A stretch of 64,000 bases of DNA from Mantis religiosa (GCA_030765055.1 CM060953.1:76125832-76189831), one strand, 5' to 3'; shown: positions 34,646-51,465, counted from the stretch's first letter. The notes: generated by a model from the sequence alone, not told the origin. Program-made: numbers and translations.

Positions 34646-35887
34646 TCACGTTTCACTCCAGTAACTATCGCACTCGGAAACATCATCGGGGAAGTATCTT
34701 TTGGTTTTTTCTCTTGGAAGAACTGGCATAAAGATGTGTAGCTGGGGCCTATTGCAAGCAACTGATGGTGAAAGTGGCAGAGGCAAAGGACTTGGTGCGG
34801 GTGATGGCGGCTGCTGCTGTTGAAACGAAGGTTGAACGGGCGATGGAGATGAAGGTGGACTCTGCACCCTAACCGGTGGCATAGGACGCGATTCCGTTAT
34901 ATCTATCACAGCTCGAGCTTCCTCGTAACCGCATCTTCTTCCAATGCGTACAGTATTGAAACCGCGCGCGGTAACACTGAGCACTGTTTCTTCAACCTTC
35001 TGGGGCTCGGCAGACTCCGCTTCAGTCGGTGTGGTGTGCGCTGTGGTGGTGGATAAGGCGCTGCCACGTTGTCTCAATATGGAGCGTCGTGGCTGAGAAC
35101 TGGGTTTTCTCTCGAGGATCGCTGGAGGAGCAGGTGCTGGTGGTGGTGGCGGCGGTGGCGGTGGGGAAGGTCGGAAACGTTTCTCCAGGCGTGCATCTTC
35201 TTTCTCAGCTGTCCTCCCAGCAAGATCCAACCACTGAAGTACTCTCTCTGATAACGGATTTAATTGTACGTCTGGAAGCAGCGACTGCACCTCCGAGAAA
35301 AGCCATGAATTCTGCCAATCGTGTTCTTGACTTGGTACAGGTTCCTCTTCGTCCTCTGAGCTGCTGGGAAACATGTGAGGTAAATAAGGCCGACGATACT
35401 GTCCAACCATCGATACAGACGCTCTTGAAGCAGACTCCTTTCTCCTATCATCTCTATCGCAATGGAGGCTGAGGCTGCTGTCACCATCCTCATCCTGGGC
35501 GCGAAAACGCGCAGATGGACGCGAGGACGAAGTCCGGTGTCTTCTGGTACTCCTTTCATGCCCTGCAGAGGAAGATGACGATGTGGTACTATCGTTTAGG
35601 ACGAGTTGGAGCTTTATCAGACACGGTTGCAAGTCGCAGCAACATGACGAGGAGTTGGGGGTGTCACTCACGCAGTTGTGTCGACGAGAACTAGCAGAAG
35701 TTGACGAACACGATGATGTTAAAGTCTCGACACTTGAGCAAGATCCAGGACGAGATTTTCCCCTTTGCGGCTTACGATACTGCAACAGCAAAGGATCATC
35801 CGCCGAAAGGACAGCATGACGGAGCCCATTTACCCAAATAGTCCGCACAAATAAAGGCCTTTGAGAGGATTGCCAACGCGCCGGCAT
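34646..35887 (-). CDS. Uncharacterised Ser/Pro-rich protein, 413 aa, single coding exon
   Basis: I do not recognise the family. The ATG (35885-35887) has A at -3, and an in-frame TGA lies 12 nt upstream, so the frame opens here. Residues 1-45 look structured (LFVRTIWVNGLRHAVLS), followed by Ser-rich blocks (46-125) with a Cys cluster (SSCCCDLQPC). An acidic patch SSSEDEEE (176-182) precedes the best candidate domain at 190-238, predicted helical, with DWQNSWLFSEV, LNPLSERVLQWLDLAGR and a charged EKEDARLEKRF tail. Then come a nine-residue Pro run (242-250), an RR/QR-rich stretch, a second ordered-looking segment (VLSVTARGFNTVRIGRRCGY, 302-321), Ser/Pro and Gln repeats (341-375), and an aromatic/basic C-terminus (RPQLHIFMPVLPREKTKRYF). 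No signal peptide or membrane segment is seen. An antisense frame of 147 codons is a shadow of this gene. The helix vaguely recalls the 'C-x-E-W-L' helix of vertebrate proline-rich proteins such as PRR18; this is only a hint. Confidence 0.8.
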   Translation of the reverse strand: MPARWQSSQRPLFVRTIWVNGLRHAVLSADDPLLLQYRKPQRGKSRPGSCSSVETLTSSCSSTSASSRRHNCVSDTPNSSSCCCDLQPCLIKLQLVLNDSTTSSSSSAGHERSTRRHRTSSSRPSARFRAQDEDGDSSLSLHCDRDDRRKESASRASVSMVGQYRRPYLPHMFPSSSEDEEEPVPSQEHDWQNSWLFSEVQSLLPDVQLNPLSERVLQWLDLAGRTAEKEDARLEKRFRPSPPPPPPPPPAPAPPAILERKPSSQPRRSILRQRGSALSTTTAHTTPTEAESAEPQKVEETVLSVTARGFNTVRIGRRCGYEEARAVIDITESRPMPPVRVQSPPSSPSPVQPSFQQQQPPSPAPSPLPLPLSPSVACNRPQLHIFMPVLPREKTKRYFPDDVSECDSYWSET

Positions 35888-35891
35888 TGTT

Positions 35892-35906
35892 TTATCTCAG
35901 TTCCAT
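35892..35906 (-). promoter_or_regulatory. Four-codon upstream ORF
   Basis: ATG GAA CTG AGA TAA ends four nucleotides before the start codon of the 413-aa gene, in another frame. If it lies in the mRNA leader it could lower initiation at the main ATG. That the leader is unspliced here is an assumption. Confidence 0.4.
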
Positions 35907-42557
<6,651 letters not shown>

Positions 42558-42569
42558 AAGATGATTACA

Positions 42570-43120
42570 AGTGGAAATTAATCGTTCTTCCACACTTCGG
42601 CTAAGATGTGGATAGGTAGAGTCAGACTGAAAAATTCAATGTCATAGCCGGGATTTGAACTATGAATCTCCGTTGCTCTTAGCCACTGAGCTACCAAGGC
42701 CAACATGTCAGCATGACATTCCATTTTCCAACTACTCGTATTTTTCCTAGTAAACCACTAGGTGTTCTCACATGCATTGAGGTCACATCGTTTGTAGAGA
42801 CTTACTATGCTGTAAGTACAGTTTCAGGCTTCATAGTAAAACCAATATTAGGTTAATTGATGCAAATTAATCTTTCTTTCACACCAGCCGTGTGTAGGCT
42901 AGTTTGGATAGGTATATAGTCAACACTGAAAAACTCCATGTCATTGTCGGGATCTGAACGACGGATCACCCAAGTCAGTTGGAGAATTTAATGTCATGCT
43001 GGCATGTTGACCATGGCAGCTCAATGGCTAAGAGCAATCGGACGGAGACCGGCACTGAAATGAATGGTTCACCTTTCGGCTATGGCATTGAATTTTTCAG
43101 TCTGATAGGTAGACTTATCC
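42570..43120 (+). mobile_element. Foldback tRNA-like retroposon, direct plus inverted joint (copy P6)
   Basis: A complete minus-strand unit starts at the extended end and runs to about 42860. It leads head to tail into a second extended end ('gcaaattaatctttctttc'). The second unit keeps only part of its minus arm before switching near 42972 to a plus-strand arm ('gagaatttaatgtcatgct', 'gcagctcaatggctaagag'). A perfect 12-bp duplication, aagatgattaca, lies at 42558-42569 and 43121-43132. The plan is as in P4, so the dimer was inserted as one piece. Confidence 0.83.
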
Positions 43121-43416
43121 AAGATGATTACAGTTACAGCAGATTCTGGATGAATTAGCATTACTCATTTTGATTACAGAGGGAATAAAGACGAATTTGA
43201 AAACGAAACGTCATAACTTATTCACAGTGATCAGGGTAAACGGTAGCTGTGGCTGTTCAGTGTGGACACTCACATTGAAATGTCAATGAAAAAACAGGTT
43301 ACTGTAAGGTATTTTTCCTCCCCCCCCCCTTTGAGGAAGAACTCATTTGGCCATCGAAGGGATATGCTTGCTCTAGTTGTACACATATACACAAGACATA
43401 GACACATACACAGTTA

Positions 43417-43470
43417 CACCCATGCCCAAGGCGGGACTCGAGGCCGCGATCCCTACACCCTTTGGATTAA
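43417..43470 (-). mobile_element. tRNA-like SINE remnant (family G)
   Basis: 'catgcccaaggcgggactcg' matches the segment at about 55822-55850. There its continuation 'aacccgcgaccc' gives a clear reverse B box; here the B box is damaged. A (CA/TA)-rich tract precedes both. Confidence 0.5.
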
Positions 43471-43753
43471 ATTCCACACTCATACGCCAAGCCTTCAATA
43501 TTGTGACTTTGTGGGCTCGTAGAATTAAAAGTTTAGTTTGCAGAAATTTAAAATGCTCTTTACTACAAGTAAAATTACGCTTTGCATATCCCTGACAGGA
43601 GCAGAATGACGCAACACACGAACGCAATCTTCAAGGTCTCTCGTTGCTTCACCACACGTAAACAAACAAAAGAATTCACTTGCGGTACACTTCAAACAGC
43701 TGCACACACACAATTAACTGCAACTCGCAAATGGCAACTCAACTCTTTGCCGG

Positions 43754-43761
43754 CTTTTATA
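43754..43761 (-). promoter_or_regulatory. TATA-box-like sequence
   Basis: The minus strand reads GGGGTATAAAAGCCGG, a textbook-quality TATA context. It sits just beyond the 3' end of the LINE ORF2 and 9 bp from the palindrome at 43770-43787. It would direct leftward transcription from about 43730. The downstream region to 43580 has no recognisable ORF. Confidence 0.35.
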
Positions 43762-43769
43762 CCCCAGTC

Positions 43770-43787
43770 ATTGTTTCTAGAAACAAT
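43770..43787. repeat. Perfect 18-bp palindrome
   Basis: ATTGTTTCTAGAAACAAT is fully self-complementary. Its centre TTCTAGAA fits the inverted nTTCnnGAAn unit bound by heat-shock factors. It overlaps the last codons and stop of the LINE ORF2. Confidence 0.7.
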
Positions 43788-46125
43788 CCATTACGGAGAT
43801 GAGTGTTGCTAGCGGTACCCCATACCTGGAAGCATGTGATAAGCGGCCGGACAAGAGATTTGTAGAGAAGCAGAGAGCATCCAATCCCAAGAGGAATGTG
43901 TCTGTAAAGTAGCGGACCGAATTTGAAAGTCGTCCTGATGCCAACGAGATAAGTCGATCAATATGGGCTCGCCAAGTAAGTTTGGTGTCCAGCATTACTC
44001 CAAGGTATTTGACAGAGGTGGTGAGAGATAGCCAGGGAATTCATTCATGCTTAATATACAATTCGGGAGAATTGAAGATGCGACGTAGGCTAAAAATCTT
44101 ACCTCCGGTCTTTTGAGTGTTAAGACGTATGCGCCAAGTATCGAACCATTCAACGAGGCAGTCAAGAGAGATTTGTAGCGTGTGAATAGTTGTAGGGAGA
44201 TCTGTGCCGGAATGATATACAACAGTATCATCACGTATAAGGCTATGGAGGTAGGGGCCAAGTCAGGAAGATCATAGGTATAGATGCTAAATAAGATCGG
44301 GGCCAATATGGATCTCTGTGGAACTCTTGCTGTAATATGGCGCTGAGAGGACTCCGTACCACCAATGCGAACAGTAAATGTGCGATCTGATAGAAAACTA
44401 CAAATGGCAGTTAGCAAATACTGTGGAAGGTCAATGCTATAGAGTTTGATGATTAATCACTCATGCCAAATTTTATCAAAGGCCTGTACTACGTCGAGGA
44501 ACAGGGCAGTTGTGTGCTTTCGTTGCTCAAAACCATGAATTACTGTTTGTGTTAAAAGTAGTCGTTGGTGTGAGGTAGAATATCTAGAACGAAATCCAAA
44601 TTGGACGTGTGGAATGATAAGGTTTTCAGAGGTATATTTAAGGAGACGTTGAAGAAGAATCTTTTCAAAGAGTTTGGACAAGGTAGGCAGCAAACCTATC
44701 GGACGATAGCTGTCAGGGAGACTTTTAGGTTTATTAGGTTTGTGGAACACAATGGTTTGAGGAAAACAGCCAAGTCGAAGACAAGCGTTCAGGATTGAAG
44801 ACAAATGTGCTAGGGCCTTCTTTGTCAGGTTTTTCAACACAATATTGGGAATTAAGTCATGTCCCGGTGAATTTCTTAAGAGGAAGAGAGCGAATTAAAT
44901 GCCTAAGTTCAGCAGGACTAGTGAAGGAGATTCTGCAGGGAACAGTTGGTTGGTGTCGAAAAGCGTCAAGCGTCTGTTCTATACTCGGGGTGGTAGCATG
45001 AGGTGCGTTTGGTGTGAACGTGCCTTCAAAGTGGTCTGCAAGAACTTCACATTTAGCTGTGACCTGCGTAACAAGAGTGTCAGTGTTACGCAGAGCTGGT
45101 ATAATAGCTGGCTCTCGCAGAAGGCGTCGAGTGGCATCCGAGAGTGTGTGGTCATGCGGAGAGATACTCGCCAGTTGTCGTTTGTAGGTCTCAAGACGAT
45201 CACGGTCCAATTCGACTTTTACTAGCCGGTTCAATAATTAAGCTTCCTACGCAGCCAAGGTCGTCGTTCCCTTTGCCACTGACGTCGAATCCTGTGTTTT
45301 TCATGGATAAGCTGAAGAAGGGGAAGGAAGAAGTAATATGAGTCCGCTTGGAGCAAATAGTTGAAGTTCGCACACAGTGGCATATTGTGTCTGTAAAGTG
45401 CTCAATGGCAGCATCTTTGTCAGCCTCAGAGCTAAGAGAGTAAGTATGGAGTGCTGAATCCAGCTGAGCATGGAACTTATGCCATTGGACATAGCCATTA
45501 ATAAGTCGCCGCGCTGAGGGAAATATGTTCGGAGCGAGCTGAAAGGCAATTAAGACCGGGCAGTGGTCAGAGTCAAGTTCCGCTAGTGTAGACATATACG
45601 CTGGAAGAGGGAGATTCTTGTGAATGCGAATGTCGAGAATGTCAGGAGTATTAAGAGGATTGGTAGGATAATACACTGGATCTGTAGGTGCCAAGACGGA
45701 TAAGCCGCAGGTGTTCAATATGTGGTAAAGGCGTCGGCCATTGAGATTAGTAGGCTGATAGCAGCGAGATCATTACTATCGGTTGTGGGAAGTTTAATCC
45801 CTACTACTTCAAGGTCGAGAACGCCAGGTAAAAATATAGTGATGAGTAATGTTACGTTGGATCACTATAGATACACCTCCAGATGCTGTTGGAGCAATCC
45901 GATCCTGTCGATGGACTGTGTATCCAGGAACAGTAAAGGTTTCGTTAGGAAGTGAGTCTCACTGATACAGGCGATGTCAATATTATGCATCGTAAGAAAA
46001 TGAATGAAAGAAGCGCGTTTACCGCGTAGTCCATTAGAATTCCAATTTAGAAGAGTGAGCCGTCTAAGAGTTAGCAGATTACAGGTTGCCATCATGAAGT
46101 ACTTGAAAGAAGAGTGAGCAAGCAT
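43777..46125 (-). pseudogene. LINE ORF2 (endonuclease and reverse transcriptase), Jockey-type, inactivated
   Basis: ORF2 proteins nick target DNA and reverse-transcribe the element RNA. Read leftwards: the AP endonuclease start 'LLNWNSNGLRGKRASFI' and 'IDIACISETHF' (45865-46125) and its end 'ELDSDHCPVL' (45200-45718), with the S-D-H motif kept; a pre-RT linker (44857-45234). Then RT blocks 'PDSYRPIGLLPTLSKLFEK', 'QFGFRSRYST' and 'ALFLDVVQAFDKIWHE' (44457-44840), 'FLSDRTFTVRIGG' and 'ARVPQRSILAPILFSIYT' (43995-44417), and the thumb-like 'LDTKLTWRAHIDRLISLA' (43777-43995). The catalytic Y-A-D-D is broken: near 44234 the frame reads ALY-VMI, explained by a one-base deletion in the Ala codon, since T-A-C-G-T-G-A-T-G-A-T follows. 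Further frameshifts and stops separate the blocks. Jockey assignment rests on block wording and the gag-like ORF1. Confidence 0.88.
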
Positions 46126-46218
46126 ATTCGGTTGTGGCAGAAAGAGGGTAACAAAGATGCGGAATAGCGAACAAAATTTGCTAAAGAGGTCACTGAGAAA
46201 CGACCAGAAAGAAGACGA

Positions 46219-47517
46219 TTAGCTAGATTCCTGATTTTGTGGAGGGGGAGGAGACGAAGAACAAGGTTGATGGCGAAGAGAGGAAGAAGAAGAAGAAGAA
46301 GAAGAAGAAGAAGAAGAAGAAGAAGAAGAAGAAGAAGAAGAAGAAGAAGAAGAAGAAGAAGAAGAAGAAGAAGAAGAAGAAGAAGAAGAAGAAGAAGAAG
46401 AAGAAGAAGAAGAAGAAGAAGAAGAAGAAGAAGAAGAAGAAGAAGAAGAAGAAGAAGAAGAAGAAGAAGAAGAAGAAGAAGAAGAAGAAGAAGAAGAAGA
46501 AGAAGAAGAAGAAGAAGAAGAAGAAGAAGAAGAAGAAGAAGAAGAAGAAGAAGAAGAAGAAGAAGAAGAAGAAGAAGCACCAGAGGACTTCACTGCCTGG
46601 GAATAAGAACGCTGTTCCGCGGTAGGGGGTGATTCTTGTTGCGAAGACTGATGCAAGCGAGGTTGCCGGGGTTGGGACTGTTGTGATGACTGCTGCGGGT
46701 GTATTGGATGAGGTTGCTGACCTGGTCGTATCTGTGAAGCTGCTGCTAGACGGAGAGCACCTTGTCTTTGACGTCGCTGGGAGATGCGTTGCTTCAATTC
46801 TAGATAATGGGGACAACCCCGATTATTGGCCGGGTGATCCTGACCATAGTTGACACACTGAGCAGGCGTAGTGAAAAACTTGCTGCACTTCAAGAAATGG
46901 TGATTACCTGTACATCGTACACAGCGAGGAGTCAGCTGACAGTAGTTTTTGGTATGACCATACTGCTGACATCGAGTGCACTGCGGCAGGTCGGTGTTAC
47001 GACGTCTGTGTTCAACTGACACAACACTGTACATCAAACGTGTGAGGTTAAGTATTTGCCTACCTACATCGGTAATTTCCAGCTTAATTGCACATATCGG
47101 AATAGGTTGTTTGTTTCTTCATAGCACGTGTAAGCTTTTTGACAGGGAAGTTAAGGGCGATGAGTTCATCATAAATTTCCTTATTCTGAGGTAACACGGC
47201 AGATTGCGAATAATCACTGAGAAAAGTTTGTCAGCTGGGTTCCTGAAAGTGTAAAACTCTTGATTTATTGAAGTAGAGTAGGATGTAAGACGGCGGAAGT
47301 CAGTTGAAGTAGAGACAAACACTTTGATTAGGGCTCCTCGGAGCTCAGTATGAAAATCTGAGAGTACACACTTTTTGATATCTTGAAGGAACAGTTGGTA
47401 ATTCTGAACATTGCGCACACAAACGGGTGGAACTTTCTCCCTGGTGCGGTATTAGAAGCTGAATCTGTCTGGTCAGAGCTTCCAGATAAAGCATGGAATC
47501 GGTTAGATGTTGGAATA
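46219..47517 (-). pseudogene. LINE ORF1 (gag-like, zinc knuckles) with poly-Ser expansion
   Basis: ORF1 proteins bind element RNA. The minus strand gives a frame of 272 codons (46219-47037). It has CCHC knuckles 'CTRCQQYGHTKNYC' and 'CVRCTGNHHFLKC', then a third with one Cys replaced ('CVNYGQDHPANNRGC'). A Gln/Pro/Arg-rich stretch follows, and about 98 consecutive Ser encoded by (TCT/TTC)n before the end 'QNQESS'. ORF2 starts about 94 bp further. An upstream part (47119-47418, 'FSVIIRNLPCYLRIRKFMM') corresponds to the usual region before the knuckles. It is out of frame, and further coding-like sequence continues to about 48500 beyond two SINE insertions. Confidence 0.82.
46283..46577. repeat. 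(GAA)n/(TTC)n microsatellite inside LINE ORF1
   Basis: About 295 bp of uninterrupted GAA triplets, in frame with the ORF1 reading frame (Ser codons on the minus strand). Purine-pyrimidine mirror repeats of this length can form triplex DNA. Confidence 0.97.
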
Positions 47518-47767
47518 AATGAAATGAAATTTGTAGTGTTTAACGCTCGCTTTTACTACATACGGCACTGCAGGCGGTGACACTCATACATGAGATGAAG
47601 ATGGAGCACCGGTGGAATGAGATGGCGGGGAAAACAAGAGGTCCCGGAGAAAACCCGCCCAAGCGCCGTGTTGTCCACGACAAATCTCACTTTGCGATCG
47701 CCTGGGATCGAACCCGGGCCACCTTGGTGAGAGCCAAGCGGTCTAACCACTGAGCCACGGCGCGGCC
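47518..47767 (-). mobile_element. SINE-A (copy 3)
   Basis: Full-length minus-strand copy. A perfect 14-bp duplication, tagatgttggaata, lies at 47504-47517 and 47768-47781. It sits in the LINE ORF1 leader region. Together with copy 4 (opposite orientation) it makes a large inverted repeat. Confidence 0.93.
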
Positions 47768-47940
47768 TAGATGTTGGAATAGCGTAAGCATAACGGGAGG
47801 TATTAGACTGCTCAGAAGATCGTGCCATACAAAGGCGTTTACTTTGAGTTTCGCAGTGAGAAGGCGGCGAGCGCTGATCTCGACTGTTGCGGCTGTCCAA
47901 TTTGACTATGTCAATGTCGATGGTAGCATCATGCGGTACA

Positions 47941-48186
47941 GGCCGCAGTGGTTAGTGGTTAGACCGCTTGGCTCTCACCAAGGCGGCCCGGGTTCGATCC
48001 CAGGCGATCGCAAAGTGAGATTTGTCGTGGACAACACGGCGCTGGGGCGGGTTTTCTCCGGGACCTCCGGTTTCGCCCGCCATCTCATTCCACCGGTGCC
48101 CCTTCTTTATCTCATGTATCATCAGTGTCACCGCCTGCGGTGCCGTATGTAGTAAAAGCGGGCGTTAAACACTACACATCACATCA
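47941..48186 (+). mobile_element. SINE-A (copy 4)
   Basis: Plus-strand copy starting ggccgcagtgg. A perfect 14-bp duplication, catcatgcggtaca, lies at 47927-47940 and 48187-48200. The tail is (ACATC)n-like. Confidence 0.93.
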
Positions 48187-48208
48187 CATCATGCGGTACA
48201 CTGGAATC

Positions 48209-48261
48209 GAGTGAGTGTGTAAGTGAGTGAGTGAGTGACTGAGTGAGTGAGTGAGTGAGTA
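48209..48261. repeat. (GTGA)n microsatellite
   Basis: About 53 bp of GTGA repeats with a few interruptions, adjacent to SINE-A copy 4. Confidence 0.85.
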
Positions 48262-48898
48262 GGCTGTGTCAGCTGAAGCTGAGGTGGCCGAAGAATTGTT
48301 TTACTTACATTGAGATCAGTAGTTATATCAGAGCTCGTAGAAGGTGATGAAGCTTGATGTAGTGGAAACGAAGTCTGTGGAAGTTGTGGAGGATACGATG
48401 ACGAATTTCTAGTATGGAGCTGAAGCTCTCCATCTGTTCTGACGATGAAGACTGTAATGTTGATGATTTGGAGGTAATGTCCATATTGTTAATCACATTT
48501 AAAGATGTGCGAACTAACTGGCCAGTATCATGTGCCCCATAGGCAATGACAGCTGGTGAAATTACTAATGAAAATTAGTAGAAATGTGTAAGATATTCCC
48601 TCGCCAAACAGCACTATTTGACTGAAACGTATCACAAATAACAAATACGCTCAGTGCTATGTGAAGGCGACACGGCAGCAGGCGGACAGGTAAAGCACGA
48701 CCGTCCTCTCTGACGTACAAACACCGAATCCCTCATCCTAAAAAAAATTGACCAATATCAGCCTCTTACTACTGCCATCAATCATAACACAGGAGTTGCT
48801 TCTAAAGGAAGTATAACAGAAATCAATTTAAAAAAATGAAGCATAATGTGCGGGGACTACATAATACCGAAAATTAGGCAAAGAATAGAACATGAACA

Positions 48899-49143
48899 AA
48901 TATGTGTAGTGTTTAACGCCCGCTTTTACTACATACGGCACCGCAGGCGATGACACTGATGATACATGAGATGAAGATGGAGCACCGGTGGAATGAGATG
49001 GTGGGGGAAACCGGAGATCCCGGAGAAAACCCGCCCCAGCGCCGTGTTGTCCACCACAAATCTCACTTTGCGGTCGCCTGGGACCGAACCCGGGCCGCCT
49101 TGGTGAGAGCCAAGTGGTCTAACCACTGAGCCACGGCGCGGCC
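48899..49143 (-). mobile_element. SINE-A (copy 5)
   Basis: Minus-strand copy with a 13-bp duplication with one mismatch, tagaacatgaaca / tagaaaatgaaca, at 48886-48898 and 49144-49156. Confidence 0.9.
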
Positions 49144-49156
49144 TAGAAAATGAACA

Positions 49157-51254
49157 GTAATCGCGAGCTCTAATTTAAGGAGTTTAAGAAACATTATGAT
49201 CCAAATAATAAAACTACGACGTTTAATCCTAACACTTTTCATTTTGGCTTCCAGCAATTTTTTAAAACATTTTCCCAACGAATGCACATCTTTTGGAATA
49301 CACCATTAGCATTAATATTATTTTATGCTCAAAGAAACAGAAATTCAAGCTAATTGAGACGTTCGACTGAATTATTAAACTAAGCGAATATTTGCGTGAA
49401 GATAATCTCTCCTGTATAGCTTCTTATGAAATTAAGATTGATGAGACTAAGAAACGCGACTTTGCTTGTTTGATGGTAGCATTAAAGAATGTTTCGAGGA
49501 TAATTAGGTCGCAAATGCCATTGGAACGAACGTGTAAGCAGGTAAGCTTAGAACAACGTGCAGCAATGAACAATTTGGATGCCGAAGGTCGCAGCTTTGA
49601 CATGCACCCTTAGAGAACACAAAAGCAAGGTCGTAAACGACATACCTGCCAAATAGCAAATATAATTAAGCCTATAGTGTTAGGATTATACGATATCTAT
49701 CTTGTAAGCCTAAGGGGGACCCTTGCAGTGACGCTAATTCATACAATCAAGGACAAAGGCAACGGAAATGACGCACATAGCATCAAGAAATATGTTGCAC
49801 ATTTTATTCATAAATCCTACAACAAAATAAATATTCCAATAATATGAATATAAACATATATAAAATAAAGAATTAATATTAACAATGCACAAAGTAAATG
49901 AAAAGATAATTAATTGACTGTGACAATATTCTGTATATCTGTGCATTTGTAAAACTGAAGTGTGATAAGTGAAGTGTGCTACTAAGTGTTGTTTTTTTTA
50001 TTTATAATCTCTGTTCATATTCTTTGTTACAGTAAAACATTTTTAAGTTTAAGAAGGAAAATATGCTTCTATTCTCCTTCAAGCATGATGTGATTGGCAA
50101 AAGCAATTTAAGGAAAATTTATTTCCGACGGTGTGTTACTCTTTCTTTTATGTGAGTTAGCACTTTCTCTAGAACATTCTAGTACATTTCGAATGGCACA
50201 ATTTTCTAGAAACTGGCCGAAATTCCGATTTGGGAGTTTCTAGAAGGGGATGTTTGCGCCAATCACCATGTGGAGATCAGGAAAAAAAGTACTGTCTGAA
50301 TTAAAGTTAGTGAAGGAATGTCATTATTCCTCTTTTCTCTGTATATATAATGCAACGTGTCTTTTATGCTTTGTAGCTGTGAAATGTTGATTTTATATGT
50401 AGTAGCCAAACCTTACGTTGGATGCACACGGCTTACAATTAGTATTTCGACCATCAGATGAAAAATACTGCCATCATCTGTTTTCTTTTGTACATTCTTG
50501 CAAATACAAGATTTTTTTCCCTGTTTGCCATAGCGAATGATGTTTTACCTAAACTTCCTGCCTATTAACATTGTGGTATTCTTTTATCATATGCCTTAAA
50601 GCTCAACTGCTATGCTACCGACTTCTTCCTTACCATCAACATTCTTCACCGAACCCGTTTTCAAGCCTTGCATTACAGGCATTTGAAACGCGCTCATACC
50701 CTGCCTCTACTTCAATGATATACTTCATATTACGAAAACAGGCACGTATTTGTGAAAACTGTGGTCTACAGATTTTCAAATGCCCTGTCTGAGCAAACAA
50801 AACTTCGAATAATGTAACATGCCAGTAATGATTAAGGAAGTCAACTACGCATCATGAAGTTTTGTCTTTTACTCTCACGCGGAAATTAACCTGCCAGGCT
50901 AGAGTCCAGTGCGTCTGCTTCATTTCCTTTCTTCCAAACTAGAGTTTGTCTTCGTGCTTCATGCTGCAGAAGACGTCTAATTCCTGTCCTTTTAACGGGA
51001 CAGTTGGATTCAACCACAAGTTTCAGGCGGAAATGAAGAACGTACTTTTGTTGAAAAAGAACCATTAAAACATTTACATTTTAACTCTGATACTCTGTAG
51101 TCGCACATGAAGTGTGTGAGGGGAATTTCGGCTTCAATTAATAATAAATAAGCAGACACAAGAGTATGAGTATGCTAGATTTATATAGCTTTTAGTAGTT
51201 TGCATTTGGATTTGTTTGTTTCGAATTAATATCTATAACCATTTATCAGCATGC
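49157..51254. other. AT-rich intergenic DNA, no gene seen
   Basis: About 2.1 kb with only short open frames. No paired ends, tRNA-like boxes or transposase motifs were recognised. Confidence 0.45.
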
Positions 51255-51465
51255 TAGTGTTTGTGTGCGTGAACAGCATACCTCAAAAACGAGTGGGTTG
51301 TATACCAAAGTTGGTTAAATACCACACTTAGTATTTAAATTCAGCATCTTACAAGATTTTAAGCAAATCGCTCCACTCCAGACCATTCTACATTCTACAT
51401 TTAGATTTTTTCAAAAATACCTATAAATATATATTTAAGACGTCATGAAAAACGAAACATTTAGA
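51255..51465 (+). repeat. Dispersed AT-rich repeat motif (second clear copy)
   Basis: Same order of short matches as at 12005-12210: 'gtgaacagcata', 'caaaaacga', 'taccaaagttgg', 'agtatttaaattcagc', followed by 'atcgctccactccaga'-type sequence. Confidence 0.45.

Larger units (their letters stand above)
47782..48560 (-). pseudogene. 5' part of the LINE (ORF1 N-terminal region), interrupted
   Basis: The stretches 47782-47926 and 48201-48500 read on the minus strand as Ser/Pro/Gln-rich coding-like sequence ('SKTILRPPQLQLTQPT') compatible with the start of a gag-like ORF1. SINE-A copy 4 and a (GTGA)n tract at 48209-48261 interrupt it. The 5' boundary of the LINE is not defined; it probably lies between about 48500 and 48760. 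Confidence 0.45.

Noticed and set aside
35029..35472. 147-codon plus-strand open frame
   Set aside because: Antisense shadow of the 413-aa gene, with no recognisable motif.
43580..43760. LTR of a retrovirus-like element suggested by the TATA box
   Set aside because: No TG...CA ends, primer-binding site, polypurine tract or second LTR could be found nearby; left only as a promoter-like observation.
46237..46632. Poly-Arg, poly-Lys, poly-Phe and poly-Leu frames over the GAA/TTC tract
   Set aside because: By-products of the microsatellite; only the poly-Ser frame continues into LINE ORF1 with zinc knuckles.
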